Positions 14,545-23,686 of a stretch of 28,290 nt of DNA are shown piece after piece. Source of the stretch: CAYLLT01 sp964591605. Lineage in GTDB: Bacteria; Planctomycetota; Phycisphaerae; UBA1845; PWPN01. A program made the translations under genes and the position numbers. Position 1 is the first letter of the stretch. Each line of letters opens with the position of its first letter. The stretch is from contig CAZQEN010000054.1 of NCBI GenBank assembly GCA_964591605.1, forward strand, positions 1-28,290, given 5' to 3'. The notes under the pieces are model-generated. The model saw nothing but the letters and a program-made list of their open reading frames with translations, was not told the DNA's origin and did no database searches.

Positions 14545-16871
14545 GCAGCGATTCAGTGCATGGCCGCAACGGGGACGCCAATCCGGCAACAGCTGCCCGG
14601 GAGGCTGACGGATTGTCATCGCTCGCGACGGCTGATGGGAACGGCCTGTTGTCGCCGTCGCCCCTGTTTGAGGCGGACTGGCCGGCGCCGGCGCCTGCCG
14701 GCCCGCGGCGTCACTCGGTCGGCGCCATGCTGCTTCGCAGCAAATGGCTGATCCTCGGCATTTCGCTGGGTCTCTCCGCCGCGGCCGTCCCGCCCATCTG
14801 GCTGTTCCTCAAACCCAGATACGAGTCGACCGCCGTCATCCGGGTGGCGCCCGTCGTCTCGCGCATCGTGTTCAAAACGGAAGACAACGGCATCGTTCCG
14901 CTCTATCAGTCCTATCTCAACACCCAGGTCTCGATCATCCGGGGTCCGACCATCCTGAACCGGGTTCTGGATCAGCCATGGATTCGCGGGACGCGCTGGT
15001 ACAGGGAGGAAGGCCGGTCGTGGCTCCGCGAGCCTGCGCCGCCGCTCGAGCGTCTGCGGGACGGTCTGGCGGTCCAGCCCCGTCCTCAGACGGAGCTGAT
15101 CGGCGTTTCTCTGAGCACGCTGGTGCCCGGCGAAGCCAAACAGATCGTGGACGCGGTGGCTGATGAATACAAAAAGTCCGTTGATGAAACAGCGAGGTCC
15201 CAGGATGCCGAGTTGATGGGAATCCTCCGGAGTGATTTCTCCGAGCGACAACGCAGGATTGACGGGCTCATCGAGACGAAGTTTACGCTGTCCAAACAGG
15301 CCGGCGCCGTCGATCCGGATCAGCTCCGGTCCCAGCTCAGCACGGATCTGAGTCGCCTGGAGAGCGAACGATCCGCGGTGGAGCGATCGCTGGCCATCGC
15401 GCAGTACCAGCTCGAACGGCTCACACCCGCTTCCCGCCCGAGCAGTTCCGCCCCCTCGGGGATGACGGAGATGCCGCCGACCACGGCCCCCTCTCTCGCC
15501 TACGCGAGCGATCCGGAATGGCTCAGGCTCAACCGTGAAGTCACCAGCGCGCAGCACGCTCTGGAGAACGCGAAGGAAGTCTACGGTGAACGCCACACCA
15601 GGATGAAGCAGCTTCAGGGCGATCTGGAATTCAGTCAGAGGCTCCTGAAGGAGCGCGAGACGCAACTGGACATCCAGGGGATCACTCCGGCCAACTCCAC
15701 TTCCCCCGCAACGGGCGATACGCCGCTCGCCCATGACCGGCGCGGCCTGGAAGCGAAGATCCACGAGTATGAACGGACACTCGAACTGCTGGCCAAGGAA
15801 ATCGAGGGGCAGCAGGCCAAGGTGACGCAGGTCGGCGAGATTGCCCAGCAGATTGCGGTGGTGGAGGAGCAGATCCGGCAGAACCGCGAGATCAACGATG
15901 ACGTTCGCCAGCGGATCGAAGAGAAGGAGATGGAAAGCAAGGCGCCCGCCCGGATCCAGATCTCCTCCTACGGCATGGTCCCTTCAGAGCCCGCCAAGGA
16001 TCAGCGGATCCTCCTGACGCTCCTCGCGGTGGCGGGCGCCGTCGCCGTGGGGGCGGGCGTAGGCTACCTGAGGTGCAGCACGGATACCCGGATTCAGAAT
16101 GTCGGCGATCTCACCGATGCCGTTCAGGTTCCCTTCCTGGGCCATCTGCTGATGCTGCCCAGGGTGACCGAACCGCTCGACGAGCACAGCCCCGCCCTCG
16201 ACGAGGGGACTCGCATGATCCGCACCGCCCTGGTTCGCCGGCTGCGCGATACCCGTGCGCCGGTGGTGCTGATCACAAGTCCGCTTTCTCAATCGGGCAA
16301 GACCACCATGGCGGTGCTCCTCGCCAGAAGTCTCGCCCTGCTGAAGAAGCGGGTCCTGCTGATCGAGGCGGACCTGCGACGGCCTTCGCTGGCGGGCAGG
16401 CTCAGGATCGACGCGCCGCTCGGGCTTGCGGCCATACTGGCCGGAGCGGCCACCGACGAGGACGCCATTCTGCGCTCGTCAGATCTCAAGATCGACATTC
16501 TGACGGCCGGCAACAGACCCACCGACTTTGCGCCGGACTCTCTGGCGGATACCGCATTCTCCGACTGCCTGGAGCGATGGAAGAAGTCGTATGATTTCGT
16601 GATTCTCGACGGTCCCCCCGTGCTGCCCGTTGCCGACAGCCGGATCCTGGCCAGCCAGGCCGACGGCACGGTGATGGTGCTCAAGTCTTCTCATTGCCGC
16701 AGAGCCGACGCGGCACAGGCCTACGCCTGCCTGGGTATGGCCGGGGGCACACTCCTGGGAACGGTGCTGGTGGGAGGACGCGGCGAAGGATCGGATGGCT
16801 ATTACTATTACGGTTCTGACTATCAGCTCAGTTCTCACGTCGAGGAACAAGCGACGAGCGTGATGGCATGA
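14541..16871 (+). CDS. Wzc-like polysaccharide co-polymerase / bacterial tyrosine kinase
   Basis: A 776-residue inner-membrane protein. A polar N-terminus precedes TM1 (about 68-90), a Wzz-type periplasmic region with long coiled coils (about 225-300 and 350-470), and TM2 (about 489-512). The cytoplasmic BY-kinase domain follows: Walker A SPLSQSGKTT (K587), Walker A' LLIEADLRRPSL (D611), Walker B DFVILDGPPVLPVADS (D690), and a tyrosine cluster GYYYYGSDY near the C-terminus. Such proteins set chain length and drive export with an outer-membrane Wza channel, which is not in this window. The Walker A lacks the GEGKS/T form usual in Wzc (here SQSGKT). The GTG start overlaps the previous stop, and the stop overlaps the next start (ATGA). 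Confidence 0.93.
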   Translation: MSSDSVHGRNGDANPATAAREADGLSSLATADGNGLLSPSPLFEADWPAPAPAGPRRHSVGAMLLRSKWLILGISLGLSAAAVPPIWLFLKPRYESTAVIRVAPVVSRIVFKTEDNGIVPLYQSYLNTQVSIIRGPTILNRVLDQPWIRGTRWYREEGRSWLREPAPPLERLRDGLAVQPRPQTELIGVSLSTLVPGEAKQIVDAVADEYKKSVDETARSQDAELMGILRSDFSERQRRIDGLIETKFTLSKQAGAVDPDQLRSQLSTDLSRLESERSAVERSLAIAQYQLERLTPASRPSSSAPSGMTEMPPTTAPSLAYASDPEWLRLNREVTSAQHALENAKEVYGERHTRMKQLQGDLEFSQRLLKERETQLDIQGITPANSTSPATGDTPLAHDRRGLEAKIHEYERTLELLAKEIEGQQAKVTQVGEIAQQIAVVEEQIRQNREINDDVRQRIEEKEMESKAPARIQISSYGMVPSEPAKDQRILLTLLAVAGAVAVGAGVGYLRCSTDTRIQNVGDLTDAVQVPFLGHLLMLPRVTEPLDEHSPALDEGTRMIRTALVRRLRDTRAPVVLITSPLSQSGKTTMAVLLARSLALLKKRVLLIEADLRRPSLAGRLRIDAPLGLAAILAGAATDEDAILRSSDLKIDILTAGNRPTDFAPDSLADTAFSDCLERWKKSYDFVILDGPPVLPVADSRILASQADGTVMVLKSSHCRRADAAQAYACLGMAGGTLLGTVLVGGRGEGSDGYYYYGSDYQLSSHVEEQATSVMA

Positions 16872-18592
16872 GCCTGTCACTCTTGATCATCGACCGCCGG
16901 CCTGTGCACTGGAATGAAGCGGATGGGGATGGCTCGACCCTCCTTCTGCCGGTGGGGGTCACTTCTCTGCTCGATCATATCGTCTCGGCCATGCAGCGGG
17001 TCGTCGGCGGCCGCGTGGCCGTAATGCCGATGTTCCCCCTCAGCCTGGGATACGAAGCGGAGATACACACCTCGACCTCCGCAGCCGTCACGGTCATCGC
17101 TCCGGACCAGCTCCCGGCATTCATGGCCCGGTGCGAGCAGTCGGACGCCATGCTTACGGTCGATGTCGCCAGGTTTCCCCTTGAAGCCTCCTGCCTGCTG
17201 CGTTTCTGTCAAGCCTGCCTGGACTATCGCGGTGCGTCGTTCCTCATTGCCCTGCGCGGCGATGGAGATCGGGTGCGTGAATGGGTTGAGTGCGACGGCC
17301 AGGCCGAGGTGAAGCGGATCCATCGGTCTTACGACAGCATGGTCTGGCCCGAATCGACCGACGCGGCCACCGTCGCGCTCCTCGCACCTGCTCCGGTCAT
17401 TCGCCATGTCCGATTCACGTGCGTCAACGACCTGCGCCCGACTCTGGGTTGCCGCGGCGTGCTCAGCCAGGACGTTCCCGTCCTCTCGGATCTTGTCGAC
17501 CTGACGGATCAGGAGGGATTTCTCGCGTTCCAGGAGGCCATGCTCGCGGGCCTGTTCTCCGGCTCATCGCCCTCAAAGCCTTCGGGGCCGGCGCCCCTCG
17601 TGTACGTGGGCGAACAATGCAGCATTCATCCATCGGTCCGGCTGGTCGGTCCCGCGGTGATTCAGTCGCATACGACGCTCGAGGAAGGCGTCACGGTGGT
17701 CGGCCCGGCCGTCATCGGCTCCGGGAGCCGGGTCGGTGCAGGGGCGACGCTCGCGACCGCCGTGGTGCCGCGTCACGCGACGGTGCCGGGTGGGGCGACT
17801 TTCTGGCATTCCGTGGTCACCAGGCCGGGACCGCAGTGGTCCCAGGGCCGGCGGGCCGGCTTGGCCTGCGCTCCTGCCCTCCGGGTTCAATCATCGGGGA
17901 ATGTGCGGGCCAGGCAGTCCATGCGCGCGGTCGAAGCCCTGTCGGCGGGGCGGTGCCGATGGCTCCATGTCGGCCTCAAGCGTGCTCTGGATTTTCTGCT
18001 GGCGCTGGCTTCACTCATCTTCCTCTCGCCGCTGCTGATCGTCGTGTCCGTCCTGGTAAAGCTCGATACTCCGGGACCTGTGTTATTCGCCCACCAGCGG
18101 GAACGCAGGAACGGCAGATCCTTTCCATGCTGGAAGTTCCGGACCATGGTTCAGGATGCCCATCGCCAGCAACGGGAGCTTTATGCAAACAACGAGGTGG
18201 ACGGGCCCCAGTTCAAGATCCGCGATGATCCGAGAGTCACCCGCGTCGGGCGCTGGCTGCGGACCACGAACATCGACGAGCTCCCGCAGTTGTTCAACGT
18301 TCTGCTCGGCCACATGAGCCTGGTGGGCCCCCGGCCGTCGCCGTTTCGAGAGAATCAGATCTGCGTGCCATGGCGAAACGCCCGTCTGTCCGTGCCCCCG
18401 GGGATCACGGGCCTCTGGCAGCTGTGCCGGGACAAGCGGATCGCCGGCGATTTCCACCAGTGGATTTACTACGACCTGGTCTACGTCCGTCACTTCTCGA
18501 TCTGGCTCGATGTCAAGATTCTCCTGGCCACCGTCCTGACTCTGGGCGGGATGTGGCGGGTCTCCCTTTCCTGGCTGATTCGTGACCCCTGA
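16868..18592 (+). CDS. fusion: hexapeptide-repeat domain with polyprenyl-phosphate sugar-phosphate transferase
   Basis: A 574-residue protein with three parts. Residues 1-230 resemble a degenerate nucleotidyltransferase-like domain (LPVGVTSLLDHIVSAM, CEQSDAMLTVDVARF) with no catalytic loop. Residues of about 244-310 form a left-handed beta-helix (CSIHPSVRLVGPAVIQSHTTLEEGVTVVGPAVIGSG). Residues from about 361 are a WcaJ/WbaP-type phosphoglycosyltransferase: a hydrophobic membrane helix (LKRALDFLLALASLIFLSPLL), DTPGPVLFAHQR, WKFRTM, DPRVTRVGRWLRTTNIDELPQL with the catalytic Asp-Glu near 469-470, and SLVGPRP with PPGITGLWQ. This enzyme places the first sugar-1-phosphate on undecaprenyl phosphate. 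The attached sensor- or scaffold-like N-terminus is unusual for the family and parallels the protein encoded at 13300-14544. Confidence 0.88.
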   Translation: MSLSLLIIDRRPVHWNEADGDGSTLLLPVGVTSLLDHIVSAMQRVVGGRVAVMPMFPLSLGYEAEIHTSTSAAVTVIAPDQLPAFMARCEQSDAMLTVDVARFPLEASCLLRFCQACLDYRGASFLIALRGDGDRVREWVECDGQAEVKRIHRSYDSMVWPESTDAATVALLAPAPVIRHVRFTCVNDLRPTLGCRGVLSQDVPVLSDLVDLTDQEGFLAFQEAMLAGLFSGSSPSKPSGPAPLVYVGEQCSIHPSVRLVGPAVIQSHTTLEEGVTVVGPAVIGSGSRVGAGATLATAVVPRHATVPGGATFWHSVVTRPGPQWSQGRRAGLACAPALRVQSSGNVRARQSMRAVEALSAGRCRWLHVGLKRALDFLLALASLIFLSPLLIVVSVLVKLDTPGPVLFAHQRERRNGRSFPCWKFRTMVQDAHRQQRELYANNEVDGPQFKIRDDPRVTRVGRWLRTTNIDELPQLFNVLLGHMSLVGPRPSPFRENQICVPWRNARLSVPPGITGLWQLCRDKRIAGDFHQWIYYDLVYVRHFSIWLDVKILLATVLTLGGMWRVSLSWLIRDP

Positions 18593-18714
18593 GCGGCCGG
18601 CACGAATGCACCACTCCTGGAACCGCGAACGCCGTCGAATCGAGTGGCCTTTTGCCCAATAGCAGCCTGCCCACTGCCAACGCGCATGACCGGGTCAACC
18701 CGCCGAGAGGAATC

Positions 18715-19839
18715 ATGATCACGGATTGCATCTCCGCTCCCGCCGATCGGTCGTCACCGGCTGCCAGGCGGATCGTCGACGAGATCCGGTCCATGAGCAT
18801 CCGTGCGCTCGAACGCATGTACCGACCGGGCGAACGCCTGTTCTGTTTTTGCCTCAGGCGCAAGGACGGTTGCGAAGTCCAGGAAGGAATCAGCCATCGC
18901 TACACGGCCACGGTCCTGCTGGCGCTGGCGGACCTGGATCACGCGATGGCCGATCGGGTGCTGCATGGGCAGCCTCCTGAGGAAGTCTGCCGTTCACTCA
19001 TCCGCCGCGTGGAGGGCACCCGCGATCTGGGAGCCGTGGCGCTGGTCCTGTGGGCCGCCCGTGCGCTGAATCACCCGGGTGCGGCCGACGTATTGCGGCA
19101 ACTCCAGTCTATGCAGCCGGATGTCGCGGTCTATCCGACGGTCGAGGTCGCCTGGTCGTTGACGGCCCTGGTGGTGCCCGGCCGCAGCGTCGGAGACGAC
19201 GCACTGGCCGACCGTCTCGCACGGCGCCTGATCACATCCTGTCATCCCCAGTCGCACCTGTTCTCACACCATCCTCATGACACCCGCCCGTCGCGGCTGA
19301 GGGGTCATGTCGCCTGTTTTGCCGACCTGGTGTACCCGATACACGCGCTGTGCTGGTATCACCATGCGACCGGCGATCGCGAAGCGCTCCAGGCCGCCCG
19401 CCACTGCGGGAGCCGCATGTGCGAGCTCCAGGGACCGGCCGGCCAGTGGTGGTGGCACTACGACGTCCGCACCGGACGGGTCATCGAGCGATACCCCGTG
19501 TACTCGGTACACCAGGACGCCATGGGCCCGATGGCGCTGCTGGCCCTCAAGCGCGTGGGCGTCAGCGGCCTGGACCAGGCGCTGGCTCGAAGCCTGCAGT
19601 GGCTTGAAGATCCGCCGGAACTGGAGCACTCGCTGATCGATCGGGAGCGGGGCGTCATCTGGCGGAAAGCATATCGTGCCGAACCGGGAAAGTTGGTGCG
19701 CACACTCCAGGCGGGCCTCAGTCGAGTGCATCCCCGGCTGCGAGTGCCCGGAGTCGACCTCCTGTTCCCACCCGGCCGGGTTGACTTTGAAAGCCGCCCA
19801 TATCACATGGCCTGGATCCTCTACGCCTGGTCAGCATAA
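18715..19839 (+). CDS. VpsJ-like alpha/alpha-toroid protein
   Basis: A 374-residue protein. The ATG at 18715 has AGAGGA just upstream; the frame is open to 18652. It is rich in helices of the six-hairpin/terpenoid-cyclase toroid type: GISHRYTATVLLALADLD, TVEVAWSLTAL, ADLVYPIHALCWYHHATGD and SRPYHMAWILYAW. The segment GQWWWHYDVRTGRVIERYPV followed by YSVHQDAMGPMALLAL is very like proteins I recall annotated as polysaccharide biosynthesis protein VpsJ, part of the Vibrio exopolysaccharide locus. No catalytic role is established to my knowledge. A polysaccharide-modifying or lyase-like activity is possible. Its place between the initiating transferase and WecG/TagA supports a role in the same polymer. 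Confidence 0.65.
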   Translation: MITDCISAPADRSSPAARRIVDEIRSMSIRALERMYRPGERLFCFCLRRKDGCEVQEGISHRYTATVLLALADLDHAMADRVLHGQPPEEVCRSLIRRVEGTRDLGAVALVLWAARALNHPGAADVLRQLQSMQPDVAVYPTVEVAWSLTALVVPGRSVGDDALADRLARRLITSCHPQSHLFSHHPHDTRPSRLRGHVACFADLVYPIHALCWYHHATGDREALQAARHCGSRMCELQGPAGQWWWHYDVRTGRVIERYPVYSVHQDAMGPMALLALKRVGVSGLDQALARSLQWLEDPPELEHSLIDRERGVIWRKAYRAEPGKLVRTLQAGLSRVHPRLRVPGVDLLFPPGRVDFESRPYHMAWILYAWSA

Positions 19840-19857
19840 CGAGAGGCGGGCTCCCAC

Positions 19858-20658
19858 ATGCGCGAGCAGTTGAGGGGACTTGTCGGAGGCACAGATGCCC
19901 GTTGGCCGGTGTGCCCCGTCTGCGGCGTGCTGATTCATTCACTCACCATGAATCAGGTGCTGGGTGTGGTGAACGAGACGATCGTGCGGCACGGCCGGCT
20001 GCTGATCGGCGTCGTCAACGCGGCAAAGATGGTGAACCTGCGAAAGGATCCCGAACTGAGGGGCGCAGTGCTCTCATCGGACCTCGTACTGGCCGACGGA
20101 ATGTCCGTGGTGTGGGCCTCGCGACTCCTGGGCCGGCCGTTGCCCGAGCGGGTGGCGGGCATCGATCTCATGATCCGCATGCTCGAGCTCGCCGATCAGC
20201 AGGGCTACCGCGTGTTTCTCCTGGGCGCGACGCAGGAAGTGCTGGGTGGCGTCCGTGAACACATCGCCAGCACTTATCCGGGCGTCGAGGTCGTCGGTGC
20301 GCGGAACGGCTACTACACGCCGGCCGAGGAGGAGTCGATCGCCCGGGAGATCGCGGCGACCCGGCCGCAGATGCTCTTTGTCGCCATGACCTCCCCCAAG
20401 AAGGAACGCTTCCTGGCCCGCTGGTCAGAGCTCATGGATGTCCAGGTCTGTCACGGCGTGGGCGGATCGTTCGACGTGCTGGCCGGCCTCACCCGGCGGG
20501 CCCCGCGGCGATGGCAGGCTCTGGGATTGGAGTGGCTCTATCGCGTGCTGCAGGAGCCCCGACGCCTGTGGAAGCGGTATCTCGTGACGAACACGCTCTT
20601 CATGGGGCTCGTCTTGCGCGACCTCGTCAAGAGGCCGGGATCACTTCGAGGCGGTTGA
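19858..20658 (+). CDS. WecG/TagA/CpsF family glycosyltransferase (GT26)
   Basis: A 266-residue GT26 enzyme, which adds a sugar such as ManNAc or ManNAcA to a lipid-linked acceptor. Family marks are VCGVLIHSLTMNQVL, GVVNAAKMVNLRKDPELR, SDLVLADGMSVVWASRLLG (Asp80 is the conserved catalytic-site Asp), RVAGIDLMIRMLELA, RVFLLGATQEVL, LFVAMTSPKKERF and VCHGVGGSFDVLAGLTRRAP. The C-terminal LEWLYRVLQEPRRLWKRY tail is the part that directs membrane association in TagA. The downstream fragment at 20675-20938 repeats this tail. Confidence 0.93.
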   Translation: MREQLRGLVGGTDARWPVCPVCGVLIHSLTMNQVLGVVNETIVRHGRLLIGVVNAAKMVNLRKDPELRGAVLSSDLVLADGMSVVWASRLLGRPLPERVAGIDLMIRMLELADQQGYRVFLLGATQEVLGGVREHIASTYPGVEVVGARNGYYTPAEEESIAREIAATRPQMLFVAMTSPKKERFLARWSELMDVQVCHGVGGSFDVLAGLTRRAPRRWQALGLEWLYRVLQEPRRLWKRYLVTNTLFMGLVLRDLVKRPGSLRGG

Positions 20659-20674
20659 TCAAAGGTAAAGACCC

Positions 20675-20938
20675 GTGAACCAGCCTGCTTTGAGGAATTC
20701 CATCGCTTCGAGTGACCTCGACCGCGATCAGATCGCCGTCGAGCCCCGCGGGGATTCAGCCCGTGACACGAGTTGCGGCCGCCGACGCCGGCCACTGCCC
20801 GGATCCGGATGGGTGTATCGCGGGCTCCAGGAGCCCGGGCGACTGTGGAAGCGATACGTCCTCGCGAACGCTCTGTTCGTCGGCCTGGTCCTGCGTGATG
20901 TTTTGACCGGCGACGAGCGACCTCACATGGGTGATTGA
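20675..20938 (+). pseudogene. duplicated C-terminal fragment of the WecG/TagA gene
   Basis: An 87-codon frame from GTG 20675. Its second half reads WVYRGLQEPGRLWKRYVLA followed by NALFVGLVLRDV, matching the end of the preceding glycosyltransferase (WLYRVLQEPRRLWKRYLVT, then NTLFMGLVLRDL) at roughly two-thirds of positions by eye. The catalytic part is absent and the first 45 residues are low-complexity and basic. It looks like the remnant of a tandem paralog that lost its N-terminal domain. If translated, it would be a small protein carrying only the membrane-association tail. Confidence 0.65.
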
Positions 20939-21042
20939 CAGCGATCGGCTCGTCGTCGGGCAGCACGTTCAGCAAAGTGCAGCATCTCATCCTGCTCCAC
21001 GGAAGCACACCGGATAGAAGTGAGTCGCCGGAGGAACACCCT

Positions 21043-22035
21043 ATGGCAAAAGTGTTGGTGACGGGCGCAGCGGGGTTCATCGCTTCTCATCTGTCGGAGC
21101 GGCTGACGAACCTGGGCCATCAGGTGCTATTGATCGACAACTTCGACGATTTTTATGCGCGAGCCGACAAGGAGGCCAACCTGGCGGAGCTCGCTGCCCG
21201 CGGGTGTCCTGAATGTGTTGAACTGGACATCAGGGACAGGCGGGCCATGGCTGCCCTCTGGAAAGCCCATCGATTTGAGGTCGTTTGCCATCTCGCCGCT
21301 CGCGCGGGGGTACGGCCGTCTCTGACGGACCCGGACCTGTACTGGGATGTCAACACCGTCGGCACGCTGGGGCTGCTCGAGCTGGCCCGCGAATACCGGA
21401 CCTCCAGGTTCATCTTCGCCAGTTCATCCAGCGTGTACGGCGATACCTCCGAGGTTCCCTTCCGCGAGACGGATGCTGCCGACCGCCCGATTTCGCCCTA
21501 CGCCGCCAGCAAGCGGGCCGCCGAGCTGCTGTGTCACACCTATCACCATCTCTACGGGATGGATATGACCTGCCTGCGCTTCTTTACGGTGTACGGCCCG
21601 CGGAACCGCCCCGATCTGGCCATCGCCAAATTCACGTCGCTGATCGACTCCGGTCTTCCCGTGACCGTCTACGGCGACGGCACCTCCCGTCGCGACTACA
21701 CGTACGTGGATGATATCGTCGACGGGATCGTTGCCGCCATCGACCGATGTCGTGGCTACCACGTCTACAACCTGGGGCACTCGGATCCCGTGGAACTGCT
21801 GCATCTGATCCAGGTGATCGAATCCAGCCTCGGCAAAAAGGCGGTGATCACACACGGGGACTGGCAGGTCGGCGACGTCCGCATCACCTACGCAGACATC
21901 AGCCGCGCCCGGGGGGACCTGGGTTTCAACCCCACAACGCCGATCGAGGTGGGAATCGAGCGGTATGTGCGGTGGTACCGCGACTCGCGTGCGTGCAGAG
22001 TCCGAGTGCCTGTCTCCGGCCTTTCCGTGGTATGA
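21043..22035 (+). CDS. NAD-dependent epimerase, UDP-glucuronate 4-epimerase-like
   Basis: A 330-residue extended SDR. ATG 21043 has GGAGGAA 6 nt upstream. The NAD loop is VLVTGAAGFIASHL (the usual third Gly is Ala). The catalytic pair is Tyr153 and Lys157 in SPYAASKRAAE, with SSSSVYGD upstream. FFTVYGPRNRPDLAIAKF is characteristic of UDP-glucuronate 4-epimerases, which make UDP-galacturonate, although UDP-glucose 4-epimerase or dehydratase activity cannot be excluded. It probably supplies a uronic acid to the polymer. The stop overlaps the next in-frame ATG (ATGA at 22032). Confidence 0.9.
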   Translation: MAKVLVTGAAGFIASHLSERLTNLGHQVLLIDNFDDFYARADKEANLAELAARGCPECVELDIRDRRAMAALWKAHRFEVVCHLAARAGVRPSLTDPDLYWDVNTVGTLGLLELAREYRTSRFIFASSSSVYGDTSEVPFRETDAADRPISPYAASKRAAELLCHTYHHLYGMDMTCLRFFTVYGPRNRPDLAIAKFTSLIDSGLPVTVYGDGTSRRDYTYVDDIVDGIVAAIDRCRGYHVYNLGHSDPVELLHLIQVIESSLGKKAVITHGDWQVGDVRITYADISRARGDLGFNPTTPIEVGIERYVRWYRDSRACRVRVPVSGLSVV

Positions 22036-23597
22036 GGCGTCCGCGCGCGCCATACGCATCTTCCATGTCCATGGCTTTGTTCGATCTGAAGGGCGAGAGC
22101 CCGGTGGCGATCGGGTTCGGGCCAGCCTGCTACGAGGCGACGGAGCCGTTCTCGCCCGCGTGCGCCTTTCCCGAATACCCGTTCGCACGCAGCCTCGGCG
22201 AGAAGAACCCGGCGTATGAAACGGTACGTGAAACGCTGGCCCTGCTGGGCCTGGATGCGCAGCGGTTCGACACAGCCGGCTGGAACCCACTGCGCGACAT
22301 CGTTCGCCCGGGCGACACGGTGGTGCTCAAACCCAACTTCGTTCGCGACTTTCGCGACACGAATCCGGATCCGGCCGACTGCGTGATCACCCACGGGTCG
22401 ATCGTCCGGGCGATGATCGATTACGTGTTCATCGCCCTGGGAGGTAGGGGCCGGATCATCATCGCCGACGCGCCGCACAGCGACGGTGACTTCGAGGCCA
22501 TTCGCCGCCAGGCAGGCCTGGATGAGATTCAGCACTTCTACCAGCAGCAGGCGGGATTCGGCATTGAGGTCTGCGATCTGCGGCCGGAGAAATCGGTCAA
22601 GATCGACGGGGTGATCGTCGGACATACGCCGCTCACGGGCGATCCGGCCGGCTACGTGAAGATGGATCTGGGTACCGACTCGGCGTTTCACGAGATCAAT
22701 CACCTGTGCGACCGGCTGTACGGTTCTGAATATGACATGGGCGAGCTGCATCGCCACCATTACGGGCAGGTGCACGAATACCTCATCTCGAAGACGGTGC
22801 TGTCGGCCGACGTGGTCATCAGCCTCCCCAAGCTCAAGACGCACAAGAAGACCGGGTTGACCGTCAACCTGAAAAACCTGGTGGGGATCAACGGGAACAA
22901 GAACTGGCTGCCGCATCATCGGGAAGGCACGCCGTCGGAGGGCGGCGACCAGTTCGCCGACGACCGGCCTCTCCGGCGGATCGAGCGGCGGACGATGGCC
23001 GGCTTCCGGCAGGTGTTTCCGCTGCTGGGTCCGCTGCGACCGCTGGTGGCCGGGCCGATCAAGGCAGCCGGAAAGCGGCTGTTCGGCGACACCAACGGGG
23101 GCACGATCCGTTCGGGCAACTGGTACGGCAATGATACAACGTGGCGCATGTGCCATGACCTGAACCGGATCCTCATGTACGCGGACGCGCAGGGGGGTTG
23201 GCACGACACTCCGCGACGGCGGTTCTTGAGCCTGGTGGATGGCATTATCGCCGGGGAGGGCAACGGTCCGATGGATCCGACGCCCCGGCCGGCGGGCGTG
23301 GTCGTGGCGGGGCGCAACCCCGTCGCAGTGGACATGGCCTGCGCGGCGCTGATGGGATTTGACTACCGCAAGATTCCATTGCTCCACCGAGCGCTCGATC
23401 CGCACCGGCGGCCGCTGGCCCGGTTCTCGCAGGATGAGCTCGCGGCGGTGTCGAATCAGGCGGCGTACCTCGGCCCGCTCGCGGGCTTCGGAGCCTCGCT
23501 GGCCTTCCGGCCCCATTTCGGGTGGAAGGGGCATATAGAGCTCGCAGCCACTCATGAGAGGTTTCGAGAGGTGGCAAGCATGGATTCTGCGACGTGA
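22032..23597 (+). CDS. DUF362 domain protein
   Basis: A protein of 521 residues from ATG 22032 (overlapping the epimerase stop), or 510 from ATG 22065; neither has a strong ribosome site. DUF362 marks include DIVRPGDTVVLKPNFVRD, a GRIIIADAPHSDG strand, SADVVISLPKLKTHKKTGLT with VNLKNLVGINGNKNWLPHH, and LVDGIIAGEGNGPMDPTPR with GVVVAGRNPVAVDMACA. I see no clustered cysteines for an iron-sulfur domain, although some DUF362 proteins have one. The function is unknown; members recur in polysaccharide loci of planctomycetes and other bacteria, so a role in polymer modification is a guess. Basic residues between about 310 and 350 may form an insert. Confidence 0.85.
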   Translation: MRRPRAPYASSMSMALFDLKGESPVAIGFGPACYEATEPFSPACAFPEYPFARSLGEKNPAYETVRETLALLGLDAQRFDTAGWNPLRDIVRPGDTVVLKPNFVRDFRDTNPDPADCVITHGSIVRAMIDYVFIALGGRGRIIIADAPHSDGDFEAIRRQAGLDEIQHFYQQQAGFGIEVCDLRPEKSVKIDGVIVGHTPLTGDPAGYVKMDLGTDSAFHEINHLCDRLYGSEYDMGELHRHHYGQVHEYLISKTVLSADVVISLPKLKTHKKTGLTVNLKNLVGINGNKNWLPHHREGTPSEGGDQFADDRPLRRIERRTMAGFRQVFPLLGPLRPLVAGPIKAAGKRLFGDTNGGTIRSGNWYGNDTTWRMCHDLNRILMYADAQGGWHDTPRRRFLSLVDGIIAGEGNGPMDPTPRPAGVVVAGRNPVAVDMACAALMGFDYRKIPLLHRALDPHRRPLARFSQDELAAVSNQAAYLGPLAGFGASLAFRPHFGWKGHIELAATHERFREVASMDSAT

Positions 23598-23686
23598 GAC
23601 GTGAGATGTTGGGCTCCTGGATCGACGGCACGGGTACTTCGGAATCTCTCGCATGGCCGCAGCGCCTCCGCGGTGGATCCTCGGGA

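Noticed and set aside
18351..18377. AGAATC-N17-CGAA inside the phosphoglycosyltransferase gene
   Set aside because: It matches the ECF-type core spacing but lies deep in a coding region with a differing first base and no start codon nearby; most likely chance.
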